Source: Pectobacterium polonicum (lineage in GTDB: Bacteria; Pseudomonadota; Gammaproteobacteria; Enterobacterales; Enterobacteriaceae). Taken from it: a DNA stretch of 64,000 nucleotides. The stretch is from positions 285,555-349,554 of the forward strand of contig NZ_RJTN01000003.1 in NCBI RefSeq assembly GCF_005497185.1, read 5' to 3'. Numbering within the stretch: position 1 is the first letter of the stretch; the number at the start of each line of letters is the position of its first letter. A program made the translations under genes and the position numbers. Of this stretch, positions 42,596 to 52,111 are shown piece by piece. The notes beneath the pieces were generated by a model, which was not told where the DNA came from, made no database searches, and saw nothing but the letters and a program-made list of their open reading frames with translations.

Positions 42596-43069
42596 ATGAA
42601 GAAGGAATTCGTTTCTTTGTCCCTACTAATTGCTGCCAGTGTAGCAGCGTTCCCTTTGATGGCCGCCACTGGCAGTATCGGTGAAACACCACTATCAGCA
42701 CAAATAAGATTTGTTTATTCCGATGGCTCAAGTACCCCTGCGTTGAACCAGTTTTATGCGAGTGCAACAAAGTTTCCCTCTGGAACATTGAGCAAAACTA
42801 AGAAGCTGACCCAGGTAAATTATAGCGTAGCGTCCTACCCCACTGCATATACTGAAAGTGTCGACATATGTTATTATCAACCTTATCAGACATCACCAAC
42901 AAAATGTATTATTGTCCCTAAAGGTACATCTGGAACAACCTCTCAATTCAATGAATTACGTTTTGACCACGGTGTACGAATTCAAATTCAGCACAAACTT
43001 ACGGGAAAACCCGGAGAGAATCTACACCCATTACAAAAAGAGAGTATTACCTGGGAATATACTTATTAG
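42596..43069 (+). CDS. Small secreted protein of unknown function
   Basis: A 157-residue product with a signal peptide (MKKEFVSLSLLIAASVAAFPLMAA) and a mature part rich in Ser, Thr, Tyr and Gln, probably beta-structured. It has two cysteines close together (VDICYYQ and TKCIIV). AGGAGA lies just before the start. I do not recognise the family. It is divergent from the other small secreted gene and 87 bases upstream of the next gene on the same strand. Confidence 0.65.
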   Translation: MKKEFVSLSLLIAASVAAFPLMAATGSIGETPLSAQIRFVYSDGSSTPALNQFYASATKFPSGTLSKTKKLTQVNYSVASYPTAYTESVDICYYQPYQTSPTKCIIVPKGTSGTTSQFNELRFDHGVRIQIQHKLTGKPGENLHPLQKESITWEYTY

Positions 43070-43156
43070 CCTAATTAATTATTCACATCGTTCTAATTGA
43101 CGATAGCGATATATTTCGAGATTCCTTTAAAAAACAGGCAAGGGGAAATTTCCATT

Positions 43157-44026
43157 ATGATTATCAATACATCCACAGCGGCATACGCTCAGATGAAAAA
43201 TATATCAGGCGACGACCAAAAAACAGTTCGCCCCTTGCCTGCACAGGTAAATAGCGCGCAGGATGAGATATTATTGACCAAACAGGCTCAAATAAGTGGT
43301 AAAGGGTTGATGATATCTCGCTTGTTTGGTGGTACAGATACTATCCCGTCAGTGCAGACACAATTAACCGAAGCGACGATGCAGATGTCCTCTGTTAACT
43401 TCCTCACCAATGAGGATCGCAGTATGTTGTCCGAGTTGTACGCTCAGAGCCAACAACAAGGAACAGACTTGGGGTATGTGGACGCTCTGGCGAGAGATTT
43501 GGGTGACTATCGTATGTTTGGGGGCGTAAGTGCCAACGTCAATAACGGAGGAATATATGATACCAGTGGGCACATGCAGACCTTTAAATTTACCGAAACG
43601 GATACTGCAACAGCCGCACGCATACTAACTGGTGATGGGATCGCGAAAACATCACTGGATTCGGGATTTTTACGCTATGTGCTCGACCCTGGCTTTTCGT
43701 TCGATCATCAAACAAATTTTGAATTCCTGGAAGAAGTTGTGAACACTTTCGGTCAGGGGGCGGTAAATGAAGGTCAGTCTTTCTCTGGTAAATTCTCTGT
43801 CTATACACAGTCTGGAAATCAAAATTTCATTGTTGAAACCTCCAGCGAGATTACATTGCATTCTGAGGAACCAGACTTTCGAAATATCGATGGGGTATTC
43901 TTCGTCACCGAAACCGGGTTAAAGAATGGATTTAACCTTATCGATGGAAATCCTGTACAGGGACTTCCAATGATGATGCTGGATCTTCTTAAGACAGGTA
44001 ATACGCTCTGGAATAATATGAAATAG
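43157..44026 (+). CDS. Uncharacterised cysteine-free soluble protein
   Basis: The ATG at 43157 (AGGGG upstream) gives 289 residues with no cysteine, signal peptide or membrane segment. The first 20 residues are polar (MIINTSTAAYAQMKN), then an ISRLFGG segment, a helical part around QTQLTEATMQMSS, and a C-terminal half that looks beta-rich. The longer reading from 43097 lacks a ribosome site. It resembles the other three cysteine-free proteins of this region in composition and N-terminal style but not in sequence. Function unknown. Confidence 0.65.
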   Translation: MIINTSTAAYAQMKNISGDDQKTVRPLPAQVNSAQDEILLTKQAQISGKGLMISRLFGGTDTIPSVQTQLTEATMQMSSVNFLTNEDRSMLSELYAQSQQQGTDLGYVDALARDLGDYRMFGGVSANVNNGGIYDTSGHMQTFKFTETDTATAARILTGDGIAKTSLDSGFLRYVLDPGFSFDHQTNFEFLEEVVNTFGQGAVNEGQSFSGKFSVYTQSGNQNFIVETSSEITLHSEEPDFRNIDGVFFVTETGLKNGFNLIDGNPVQGLPMMMLDLLKTGNTLWNNMK

Positions 44027-44196
44027 CCGCGTTCGATGCTCGTTTCTGAACAACATGCCAAGAACTCAACTAAGCTAGCGTTAATCTTCGGCTACGCCGA
44101 TGTTCTTAACCGTAGGAAAACCGGTGTCTAAAAGAGTCTTAGAGGTATCAATATTTAACAAGGATGAATAATAGGCGGTACAGCCTAATATCAGTG

Positions 44197-44234
44197 TATT
44201 GGAAGGTATTGGAAGGTATTGGAAGGTATTGGAA
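44197..44234. repeat. Tandem 10-bp repeat, just under four copies
   Basis: TATTGGAAGG occurs three times in a row and then once more as TATTGGAA, immediately downstream of the tRNA-Gly 3' end. It is too short and simple for a CRISPR. Confidence 0.9.
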
Positions 44235-44252
44235 AAATACGATGAAAGATTT

Positions 44253-44328
<76 letters not shown>

Positions 44329-44636
44329 ATAGAATCGGATTTACTCTCTTCTGCTTTCAGCAAAACCTATCGAAATCAGAATGCATAAACCCTGTTAGAG
44401 TGCGCGTAACTTAATGAATTTAATCGTTATTTACTAAATCATCAGTTCAACGGCCAGCATTATGTACCAATCAACTTAGCGTGGCAAGTCCTTTTCACTG
44501 AAAAACATCTCCGCGCGATTTCAGCCAGTACCAAGCAGTGGAAGCAAGCTCTGGACCAGCTTCCACGGGCCAACCACTCAGGCATCTGCGGTTTTTCATT
44601 ACACCGTTTAGCGCCTCGGGAACCTTATATTATTAA
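44329..44636. other. Gap upstream of tRNA-Gly
   Basis: About 310 bases with no gene; it should contain the tRNA promoter. A GC-rich segment at 44530-44600 has no recognisable coding content. Confidence 0.4.
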
Positions 44637-45425
44637 TTATATTTGGTTATACCAGTTGCTATCCCAGTTCCGTTGGTGGATCGCCGCAGCAGTCCCATCA
44701 CGAGGGGCGGAACGTGCGAGGTGTCTTGTCAGGATATCAACCCCCATATCGATGGTTTCACCGTAATTATCTCGGCTAAGCGTTTTTTGGGTGTTAAATC
44801 CATCATGCGCATTAAACACCTCAATCTGGGCATCCGCCAAATCATTGGCCAAAGCGACTAATTCATCGGAGCCATTCAACGCTTTTTCCAAACGATCAAT
44901 TTGTTCGCTATCCAAGCCTTCCGCCTGCGTTACAAAAAGCGTTCCATCTTTATTCACGCTAAACCCAAAAAATGCGTCCTTCAAGTCAGGGTGATCTTCA
45001 GCAAGCTGATCCAAGAAAGACGCATAAGTTTGATCCATTTGCTTCGTTAGCGGAGAAAGGTTACCCCAAGCATCATCTATCTTCTTTAGATAGGCGGCGT
45101 ATATTTTGGCGCTGCCAGACGCCATTGCTTCCACTCGCCAGGCTTGTTCTTCTTCACTAAGAGGCCCTGGTTGGGAGACTCTCGCACCTTCAGCGGTTCT
45201 GAGTTGCTCAGATGTCGTATCGTCCAGCTTTTGCTTTGCGGCATAAGCCTGAAATTTAGCGAGGGCTTCCGGGCTTATCTCTACAACCTGGCGCCCAATG
45301 GTTTCCCTCGTTAACGCGCCGTTATTACTCGCGACATTCTGTTTTTCAGTCTGGCTATTCACCGCTAGATTACGTTGCCCTGAATATGCCACTGTGTGCG
45401 ATCCAAATGTAGAAATACTATTCAT
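44637..45425 (-). CDS. Uncharacterised cysteine-free soluble protein
   Basis: The 262-residue protein has no cysteine, signal peptide or membrane helix. The N-terminal 45 residues are Ser/Asn/Gln-rich (MNSISTFGSHTVAYSGQRN). The middle has a helical VEISPEALAKFQAYAAKQK segment and PGPLSEEEQAWRVEAMASG, and the C terminus is Asn/Trp-rich. AGGAG lies 11 bases before the ATG. It is the fourth protein of this type around the exporter and the only one on the far side of the tRNA. Function unknown. Confidence 0.65.
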   Translation of the reverse strand: MNSISTFGSHTVAYSGQRNLAVNSQTEKQNVASNNGALTRETIGRQVVEISPEALAKFQAYAAKQKLDDTTSEQLRTAEGARVSQPGPLSEEEQAWRVEAMASGSAKIYAAYLKKIDDAWGNLSPLTKQMDQTYASFLDQLAEDHPDLKDAFFGFSVNKDGTLFVTQAEGLDSEQIDRLEKALNGSDELVALANDLADAQIEVFNAHDGFNTQKTLSRDNYGETIDMGVDILTRHLARSAPRDGTAAAIHQRNWDSNWYNQI

Positions 45426-45850
45426 AATACCATTTGCTCCTGTGTGTCATAATTTTATGTTTGTGTGACAAGGTTTCCCTGCAAATGTGCTCAATGTGAC
45501 ATGAGTAACGCTTTTTCCTCCTGCACCAACATCTTTCTGAGCTGGGCCACCAGTGCACTGTAAAATATGCTAATTATGTCTTCGGGTGTATGCGCAATAC
45601 GCCCCCAAACGACTATAAAAGCCACCACGATTTCGGTTGAATTGATCCACCGCACCGAATATAGGTCTTGCTATTTGCTTATCTTGGAGGCCGCTAAAAT
45701 AAGGGGATTTACCCTGACCGTAGGGTTGAGAGCGGACTAAATTAAGGTAACATTATTTCGCCCTGCTATAGTCTTAACGGTTATTTTTCAGAATTCTTTA
45801 CAATAGTTTTTATATGTAATTATTGTTTTAAACATTAATTTACACCCTAA
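45426..45850. other. Intergenic region before the ERIC element
   Basis: About 425 bases, AT-rich at the right end, with no gene that I can support. Confidence 0.4.
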
Positions 45851-46032
45851 ATAATTCGAGTTGCGTGAAGGCGGCAACCGAGCGAGTCCCCAGGAGCTTA
45901 CCCAAGTAAGTGACTGGGGTGACAAATCTGCCGGGAGCAGATTTGAACGCTGCTTGCAGCGGCCCCAACGGGGCGAGGCTCATGGATGAGCCGAGTAACA
46001 AGGGCAGCCAACGCACAAGCAGCTTGAAGTAT
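45851..46032. repeat. ERIC element enlarged by an insertion of four hairpins
   Basis: The ERIC core is clear: CCCCAGGAGCTTAC...GTAAGTGACTGGGG on one side and GCCAACGCACAAGCAGCTTGAAGTAT on the other. The terminal inverted repeats are ATAATTCGAGTTGC and GCAGCTTGAAGTAT. It is about 55 bp longer than the usual 127 bp. The extra DNA is a chain of four perfect palindromes at 45923-45945, 45948-45961, 45962-45974 and 45977-45992. Confidence 0.9.
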
Positions 46033-46063
46033 GACGGGTATATGACGGTAATTAATTAAGCGA

Positions 46064-46990
46064 TCAATACTCACGACTAAAATCCACTTCTCCGCGCAGT
46101 ACATCATCAGCATAAAAACGAGCAAGATTATCCAGAAATAATCGCCCCATCAGCCCCGGCACCATCGGTCCGGCAATATGTGCCGTCAATGTCAGGTTCG
46201 GCGTATTCCAGAACGGATGGCTGTACGGTAGCGGCTCTTGTCTGAATACATCCAGTACCGCGCCTGCAATTTGCGCATCACATAGCGCCGCCCGTAAATC
46301 ATCATCGACTACCGCGCTACCGCGCCCTACATTAATAAACAGCGCCGAAGGCTTCATCGCGGCAAACAGATTGGCATTATAGATGTCGGTGGTCGCCGAC
46401 GTGTCTGGCAGCAGGTTGATGACATAATCGGCCTCCGGTATCGCGACAGGTAGCTCTGCCAAACTCATCATCTTTTTAAAATCAGGCCGATGCCTTGGCG
46501 TACTGACGATGCCATATAGCTCAACGCCAAAAGGCCGTAGAAAACCTGCGACTTCACAGCCAATCTCTCCCGCACCAACGATCAGCACGTTTTTATCCGC
46601 CAGCGATCCCGGCAGGCGGTGATCCCAACGCCGCTCTTCCTGGCTGATTTGCCGCTCCCCCAGACGCAACTCATGCCTGAGCATGTAGGCAATCACATAT
46701 TCTGCTATCGGCTGCCCAAACACCCCAACGGCGCGGCTTAAACGGTAATCTCGCGGTAACCCATCGGCCAACAGCGGCTTGAATCCTGCCCAGGTAGACT
46801 GTAGCCATTTCGGTTTGGCTCCCTGAGCCAGCAATGCCGCTGCGGTGTCTGGTTCCCCCAACCAAATTGGGCAGCTCGCGGCCTGCTCTGCCGTACCGTT
46901 TGACAGCCTCAGCTCAAGTTCCGGTGCCCCATGATTTAAAACAGGGCCGATTTCATCAGCACGCGAGTCCAGCAGCAGAATAGCGGTCAT
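46064..46990 (-). CDS. NAD(P)-dependent D-2-hydroxyacid dehydrogenase
   Basis: The 308-residue protein belongs to the D-isomer 2-hydroxyacid dehydrogenase family, which reduces 2-oxoacids or glyoxylate-type substrates. The nucleotide-binding motif is VGAGEIGCEVAGFLRPFG. The catalytic Arg is in NVGRGSAV, the Glu in VFRQEPLP and the His in TAHIAGP. The length and lack of an N-terminal extension resemble GhrA-like members. The start at 46990 has GGAGCG at the right distance. The substrate cannot be told from sequence. Confidence 0.82.
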   Translation of the reverse strand: MTAILLLDSRADEIGPVLNHGAPELELRLSNGTAEQAASCPIWLGEPDTAAALLAQGAKPKWLQSTWAGFKPLLADGLPRDYRLSRAVGVFGQPIAEYVIAYMLRHELRLGERQISQEERRWDHRLPGSLADKNVLIVGAGEIGCEVAGFLRPFGVELYGIVSTPRHRPDFKKMMSLAELPVAIPEADYVINLLPDTSATTDIYNANLFAAMKPSALFINVGRGSAVVDDDLRAALCDAQIAGAVLDVFRQEPLPYSHPFWNTPNLTLTAHIAGPMVPGLMGRLFLDNLARFYADDVLRGEVDFSREY

Positions 46991-47051
46991 CAATACGCTC
47001 CGTCATAGGGTGAGGCACATATGTTCTCGCCCTGCGTTATCATCATTACGT

Positions 47052-48764
47052 TTAGGATTCGGCAGAAGCCTGAATAAGCGACGTCAATAACTTGCCGCGC
47101 TTCGCTTCCGATTTTTTCACCAGTGCGGCGAGCTTCTTGGCATTGCCCCAGATGAGATACAAAATATGTTCTATCACCGCGGGTTCCCGCTTCCGCACCT
47201 CTTCAACCAACTGTTCAAACAAGGCATCATTTTCTAGCGCAGGCAGCATATTCAGCTTGAGGCTTTCCGTCGCATGGCTCAGACAGGCGACCAGTGTCGC
47301 CACGTTCTGTACCGTCACGCCATGCTTATCGAAAAATGCACGGATGAAGCCATCGTGCACCGATTGGTGCTCGTCATCCACGCTTTCCATGTAATCTTTT
47401 ACGAGCGGGAAATACCCTGCATCGGTCAGCCCCAGCCCAAATACCGCATAGCTTCCCGGCATACTGCACTTTTCGCCTTCCGAATCGGCGTACCATTCAA
47501 ATTTCTCAATCGCAGCACGAGCATAATCCTCAAGAAACGGGTAGGTCGATGCATACTGCAACGCGTTAGCAAAAAAGCGATGGGTATCCGATTTTGCCAC
47601 GCCTTTGACGGGAAGGTACTGTCGCGTCGACGATTTCAGAACAATCTTGTAACTCTTTGGAAAACCAAGCGCCAGTAAACGCGTAATGAAAAGTAGCGCC
47701 TGTTCATACGCTTCGGCGCTTTCCTGACGAATACGCACCGTGATGGTAGAAAACACATCATTCGCTACACATTCAACCCATTCATTCTTCAGGTTGATCT
47801 GCTCTTGTTCAAACGTGCCGCTTCCCTCTTCCATCATGCTGGCCGCACGTGAGTAGCCCAATTGCTTTGCGATATCCAGATATTCCAGCGCCTGGGATTT
47901 GCTGTAGGAAGGTTCATAACGCAGAATCATGACTGCCGCATAGAGCACTAATTCAACGGGGTGAAGCGTTTGTGCCTCCTGTACATCCAGTGCAATACCA
48001 GGCTTGAGGGTATAGATATCCGGTTCAAAGAAATATTCGGGCTTGGACACATCGCAATAGCGCAACAAAAATTGCTGATCGACCCACGTCCTTAATGCGC
48101 GGACAATCCTGCGCCGATGCTCCAACAATTCCGCATGCCCTGCGTTTCGCTGCTGAATGTGTTCAAACTGAGTTACGATCCAGCGGATATCCTGCGAGGG
48201 AAAGAGTTGGTCATCAAGCAGGTGACGAGCCAGAAAGAAGGTTTGCAACTCTTCTGTCGGTGCACTGCCATGGGTAAGGTGCCGATCGATATAAGCGTGA
48301 ATAGACTCGAGTAGCTGCCGTTTTTTTGCCTCGTTGGTGAACGTAAATAGCGTAATCAGCAAGCGACCTTCCGTTGCTGGAAACACGGCACGGAAGCAAA
48401 ACCGATAGTCAATCACCGCAGTATCTGCGAGTTTCTCAACCCGCAGGGCAATAGCCTGAGCCAGCGCAGGAACTACATCTTCCTCAATTTGCGCCACACT
48501 CAATTCCCCTTTTCGGCTACCGGGCGACAGCCCATCAGCGTCACTTTTCGATTCAGAGGATATCGACGTCCGGCCCGGCGCATAATCCAGTACTACATCG
48601 TTATAGATACCCGCTTGCAGTGTGGTTCGGGATACGATCTTATCAACACCGACCCTTTTCTCCAGCGCGTCAAACCATTCACTGATGACCTTAAGCGATT
48701 CATCCCGCAAAGGCAGGTCGTGTTGTGGTGATACTCCGGTTTCGTTTGAATGCTTATCCGTCAT
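47052..48764 (-). CDS. Large uncharacterised soluble protein
   Basis: A 570-residue protein with no signal peptide or membrane segment and a mostly helical, acidic sequence. The first 60 residues include VISEWFDALEKRVGVDKI, and the C terminus ends in Lys/Arg-rich helices. It may belong to the DUF6138 family, but this is a weak recollection. AAAGGAAAAAG precedes the start. It lies 61 bases upstream of the hydroxyacid dehydrogenase gene on the same strand, and they could be cotranscribed. No function is proposed. Confidence 0.6.
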   Translation of the reverse strand: MTDKHSNETGVSPQHDLPLRDESLKVISEWFDALEKRVGVDKIVSRTTLQAGIYNDVVLDYAPGRTSISSESKSDADGLSPGSRKGELSVAQIEEDVVPALAQAIALRVEKLADTAVIDYRFCFRAVFPATEGRLLITLFTFTNEAKKRQLLESIHAYIDRHLTHGSAPTEELQTFFLARHLLDDQLFPSQDIRWIVTQFEHIQQRNAGHAELLEHRRRIVRALRTWVDQQFLLRYCDVSKPEYFFEPDIYTLKPGIALDVQEAQTLHPVELVLYAAVMILRYEPSYSKSQALEYLDIAKQLGYSRAASMMEEGSGTFEQEQINLKNEWVECVANDVFSTITVRIRQESAEAYEQALLFITRLLALGFPKSYKIVLKSSTRQYLPVKGVAKSDTHRFFANALQYASTYPFLEDYARAAIEKFEWYADSEGEKCSMPGSYAVFGLGLTDAGYFPLVKDYMESVDDEHQSVHDGFIRAFFDKHGVTVQNVATLVACLSHATESLKLNMLPALENDALFEQLVEEVRKREPAVIEHILYLIWGNAKKLAALVKKSEAKRGKLLTSLIQASAES

Positions 48765-49133
48765 TTTTCTTTTTCCTTTTTATCGCAGGTGAAACATTGC
48801 CAAAAAAATAGTATTGATGCGTGTTTACCAACCGCCAAAGGCAGCACGACGCATGCTATTTTTGCCTTCCTCGCTACGCCATAGCAGTGAGGTGTAGCGA
48901 AGAGAGCGGGAGAGCTAAACCAAGATAACCGTCTATTTAAAATGGTATTTTGGTTATGATAGCGAAGGAAAATCAACGTGTTGGTGTAACAATGGATAGT
49001 ACCGCATCTGCACGTCTTTGGTGACAGGAAATGACGATGGGTTGGCTTTTCTCATGGTGCAAAGAAGGCGCGAATGCTCACGCGGTGACAATCCCACGGC
49101 ACCGGAAAACAAGTGCGGTGGGACTCAGGCTAA
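48765..49133. other. Intergenic region with a possible small gene
   Basis: Mostly without signal. On the plus strand an ATG at 49037 with AGGAA six bases upstream opens a 41-codon frame ending at 49162 (starting MGWLFSWCKEGANAHAV). It overlaps the alcohol dehydrogenase stop in antisense. It is not a known small protein to me and may be chance. Confidence 0.3.
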
Positions 49134-50183
49134 TCAGGCAGTCAGTGTGGCGTTATCAATGACGAAGCGGTATTTCACATCGCCTTTGAGCATCCGCTCG
49201 TAGGCTGTATTGATTTCATCAGCGCGGATCAGCTCAATGTCTGACACAATCCCGTGTTCAGCGCAAAAATCCAACATCTCCTGCGTCTCAGGAATGCCAC
49301 CAATCATCGATCCCGCCACCGTACGACGTTTCATGATCAGATTGAACACGTTGGGAGAAGGATGCGGTGACGCAGGCGCACCGACCAGCGTGAGCGCGCC
49401 ATCTCGCTTCAGCAGGACCAAAAACGCGTCCAGATCGTGCGGTGCGGCAACGGTATTGAGGATTAAATCGAAGCTGCCTGCGTGCGCAGCCATTTCTTCA
49501 GCATGACGAGAAACCACAACCTCGTTTGCGCCCAGCGCTTTTGCATCATCGCGTTTAGATTCAGACGTAGTGAACGCAACAACATAGGCTCCCATCGCAT
49601 GTGCCAGTTTGATCCCCATGTGACCAAGCCCGCCGATCCCCACAACGCCAACCTTCTTACCCGGCCCTGCATTCCAATGCCGCAGCGGTGAATAGGTGGT
49701 TATTCCTGCGCACAACAGAGGGGCGACGGCAGCCAGCTCCGCTTCAGAATGACGAACACGCAGCACATAGCGCTCATGCACGACGATTTGCTGAGAGTAG
49801 CCGCCAAGCGTCCACCCAGGCTCATCCGCTGTCGGACCGTTATACGTGCCGACCATACCATCACAGTAGTTCTCTAAACCCTCATCGCACTCTTCGCAGT
49901 GTCGACAGCTGTCCACAATGCAGCCAATCCCGACCAGATCGCCAGCCTTAAACGCGGAAACATGCGCTCCGACCGCAGACACCCGCCCAACAATTTCATG
50001 GCCGGGAACGCAGGGAAACTGTGTTCCTGCCCATTCAGCACGCACCTGATGCAGGTCCGAATGGCAAATGCCGCAGTACGCAATCTCAATTTGAACATCG
50101 TGAGCTCCTGGCGCACGTCGGACAATCTTCAACGGCTCAAGAGGTTTGTCGCCCGCATGGGCTCCATACGCGTGTACAAGCAT
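49134..50183 (-). CDS. yahK: YahK-type zinc-dependent NADPH aldehyde reductase
   Basis: The 349-residue medium-chain dehydrogenase is very close to E. coli YahK, a broad NADPH-dependent aldehyde reductase of the cinnamyl-alcohol dehydrogenase group. The catalytic zinc ligands are in GICHSDLH and PGHEIVG, and the structural zinc cysteines in CRHCEECDEGLENYC. The nucleotide motif is GIGGLGHMG. The start at 50183 has AAAGGAAAT upstream; the reading from 50279 adds 32 residues absent from YahK. Confidence 0.9.
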   Translation of the reverse strand: MLVHAYGAHAGDKPLEPLKIVRRAPGAHDVQIEIAYCGICHSDLHQVRAEWAGTQFPCVPGHEIVGRVSAVGAHVSAFKAGDLVGIGCIVDSCRHCEECDEGLENYCDGMVGTYNGPTADEPGWTLGGYSQQIVVHERYVLRVRHSEAELAAVAPLLCAGITTYSPLRHWNAGPGKKVGVVGIGGLGHMGIKLAHAMGAYVVAFTTSESKRDDAKALGANEVVVSRHAEEMAAHAGSFDLILNTVAAPHDLDAFLVLLKRDGALTLVGAPASPHPSPNVFNLIMKRRTVAGSMIGGIPETQEMLDFCAEHGIVSDIELIRADEINTAYERMLKGDVKYRFVIDNATLTA

Positions 50184-50338
50184 GGCTATTTCCTTTTCTG
50201 TTGAGAAACAGACTATTTTCCTAAATCCCCTCAGCAAACAGGTATAGCATTCCGACTGTTTTCTTGCCTGATCCTCCATTTATTTATGTACAGGCTACCG
50301 GATTCGAAGCGCCTCTCATCATTTCGCCATCCCGACCT

Positions 50339-50956
50339 CTAGAGAGCAATGTTGGTAAACGCCAGAGAAGCACCTAACACGATCAGGGCAATGCCGATCC
50401 CTTTATCGACCAGATGCTGACGCTCGAGTAACCGGCGACGCATAGCCGGTGCGGCAAAAAACAGCGCAACAATACTGAACCAGACCCAGTGCGCCACCGA
50501 CATGAATAACCCGTAGCCAAAATTATGGCTCATTGGGCTGTCGGGCTGCACGACTTGGGTATAGGTGGCGACGACAAACAGCATCGTTTTCGGGTTAAGA
50601 GCATTGGTGAAAAACCCCATACAGAACGCAGCCAGTGATGACGGCGCATGACCGGATGACTCTTCTAATTTTATTTTTATCGTATTGGTTAATGATTTAT
50701 ATCCCAGATAAATCAGATATGACGCCCCCAAAATCTTCATCGCGATAAACATCATCGGGGAGTTAACAATGAATACTGCGATGCCAAAAACGGTATACAT
50801 CACATGAATCTGGACGCCGCAGGCAATGCCAAACGCGCTGAGTAGCCCAGTGCGCGAGCCAAACGCATAGCTGTTGCGGGTTACCATCGCAAAATCAGGT
50901 CCCGGACTGATAACCGCCAAAATAGTGATCGTCGCGACGGCAATTAACTCATTCAT
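50339..50956 (-). CDS. LysE/RhtB-family amino-acid exporter
   Basis: The 205-residue protein has the LysE/RhtB layout of five or six membrane helices and the family motif ISPGPDFAMV near the N terminus. FTNALNPKTMLFVVA follows around residue 110. It should export an amino acid or derivative. The start at 50956 leaves a proper distance to AGGAAA; an ATG six bases upstream is too close to it. A LysR gene is divergent 250 bases away and probably regulates it. Confidence 0.85.
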   Translation of the reverse strand: MNELIAVATITILAVISPGPDFAMVTRNSYAFGSRTGLLSAFGIACGVQIHVMYTVFGIAVFIVNSPMMFIAMKILGASYLIYLGYKSLTNTIKIKLEESSGHAPSSLAAFCMGFFTNALNPKTMLFVVATYTQVVQPDSPMSHNFGYGLFMSVAHWVWFSIVALFFAAPAMRRRLLERQHLVDKGIGIALIVLGASLAFTNIAL

Positions 50957-51207
50957 TAACATTTTCCTTGCTCAGCAAGCCATCATTTTTACGATGATTT
51001 TGCACAGATAGAAGACAGGTGGATTAACAGAGAAATACAGCGGTCAGTGATGTAGTACGGTGATTAACGATGCCATCCCTACAATATTTTCTCATTATTT
51101 AGTCTATTACACGTATTTACGCTGAAGCGCAGTTTGATTATTCAGCGTTTGCATGTGTCAAAAAAGCGATTTATCTTGGTGTAAATCTGTCAAATTTCAT
51201 CGTGTAT

Positions 51208-52092
51208 ATGAAACTTCCCTCGTTAGCCTCTTTTCGCTTCTTTGAAGCGGCCGCACAAACAGGTAGCTTTGTTAAAGCCGCCGAGTCTTTGCATGTCACG
51301 CACGGCGCTGTCAGCAGACAAATTAGATTGCTGGAAGACGCGTTAGGCGTTGAACTGTTTGAACGACGTAACCGGGCGATCTTTTTAAACGCGGCGGGCC
51401 GTTCTTTGCATACGGTCACGCAGGCCGTCTTCGAGCAACTCGAAGGCGCGGTTTATCGGTTACAGCAAGCGGCGCAGGATGATGTACTGACGCTGTCATG
51501 CGAACCCACGATTGCCATGAAATGGCTGATTCCGCGACTGCCTGCTTTTAATCAGGCGCATCCCGATATCAAACTTCATTTGGTGGCTGCGGGTGGACCG
51601 ATTGATTTTGTGCGTAGCGGCGTTGATCTCGCGCTGCGGCGTGACGACTTTCACTGGGAACCGCAAACGCATGGGGTAAAGGTATGTGACGAATGGATGG
51701 GGCCAGTAAGTCGCAATAAAGCCGAGCGCCAAGACAGCCTGGAGGGAATGCGTTTGCTCTACACCGGAACGCGACCAAGAGCGTGGGCAACGTGGCAGCG
51801 ACAGACACACGTCTCCCTCCAAGGCACTACCAGAGCGGACTATGAGCATTTTTATCTGTGCATTCAGGCTGCGGTTTCAGGGTTAGGCATGGCGATGGCG
51901 TCTTTCCTGATGGTGCAAGATGAGATTGGAAACGGACAATTGCATGCACCGTATGGATTTGCGCGGGATGGCTCTGCTTATTACTTGCTATCGCCCGTCC
52001 CTCTTGAGCAAAATGAAAAATACGCACGGTTTCATACCTGGCTCATGAAGGAAGTTTCTACCTGCCTTTCCGGGGTTGAAGAACCTTGTTAA
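51208..52092 (+). CDS. LysR-family transcriptional regulator (GcvA-like)
   Basis: The 294-residue protein starts MKLPSLASFRFFEAAAQTGSF, then a winged helix-turn-helix (VKAAESLHVTHGAVSRQIRLLE). The substrate-binding domain includes CEPTIAMKWLIPRLPAF, as in the GcvA subgroup. The ATG at 51208 is used rather than the GTG at 51202. It is divergent from the LysE exporter and followed after 19 bases by an MFS gene, so it may control either or both. The inducer is unknown. Confidence 0.86.
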   Translation: MKLPSLASFRFFEAAAQTGSFVKAAESLHVTHGAVSRQIRLLEDALGVELFERRNRAIFLNAAGRSLHTVTQAVFEQLEGAVYRLQQAAQDDVLTLSCEPTIAMKWLIPRLPAFNQAHPDIKLHLVAAGGPIDFVRSGVDLALRRDDFHWEPQTHGVKVCDEWMGPVSRNKAERQDSLEGMRLLYTGTRPRAWATWQRQTHVSLQGTTRADYEHFYLCIQAAVSGLGMAMASFLMVQDEIGNGQLHAPYGFARDGSAYYLLSPVPLEQNEKYARFHTWLMKEVSTCLSGVEEPC

Positions 52093-52111
52093 CCCCCATA
52101 CTGGAAGCACA

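Noticed and set aside
44197..44234. Possible CRISPR remnant
   Set aside because: The unit is only 10 bp, copies are contiguous without spacers, and no cas gene is present.
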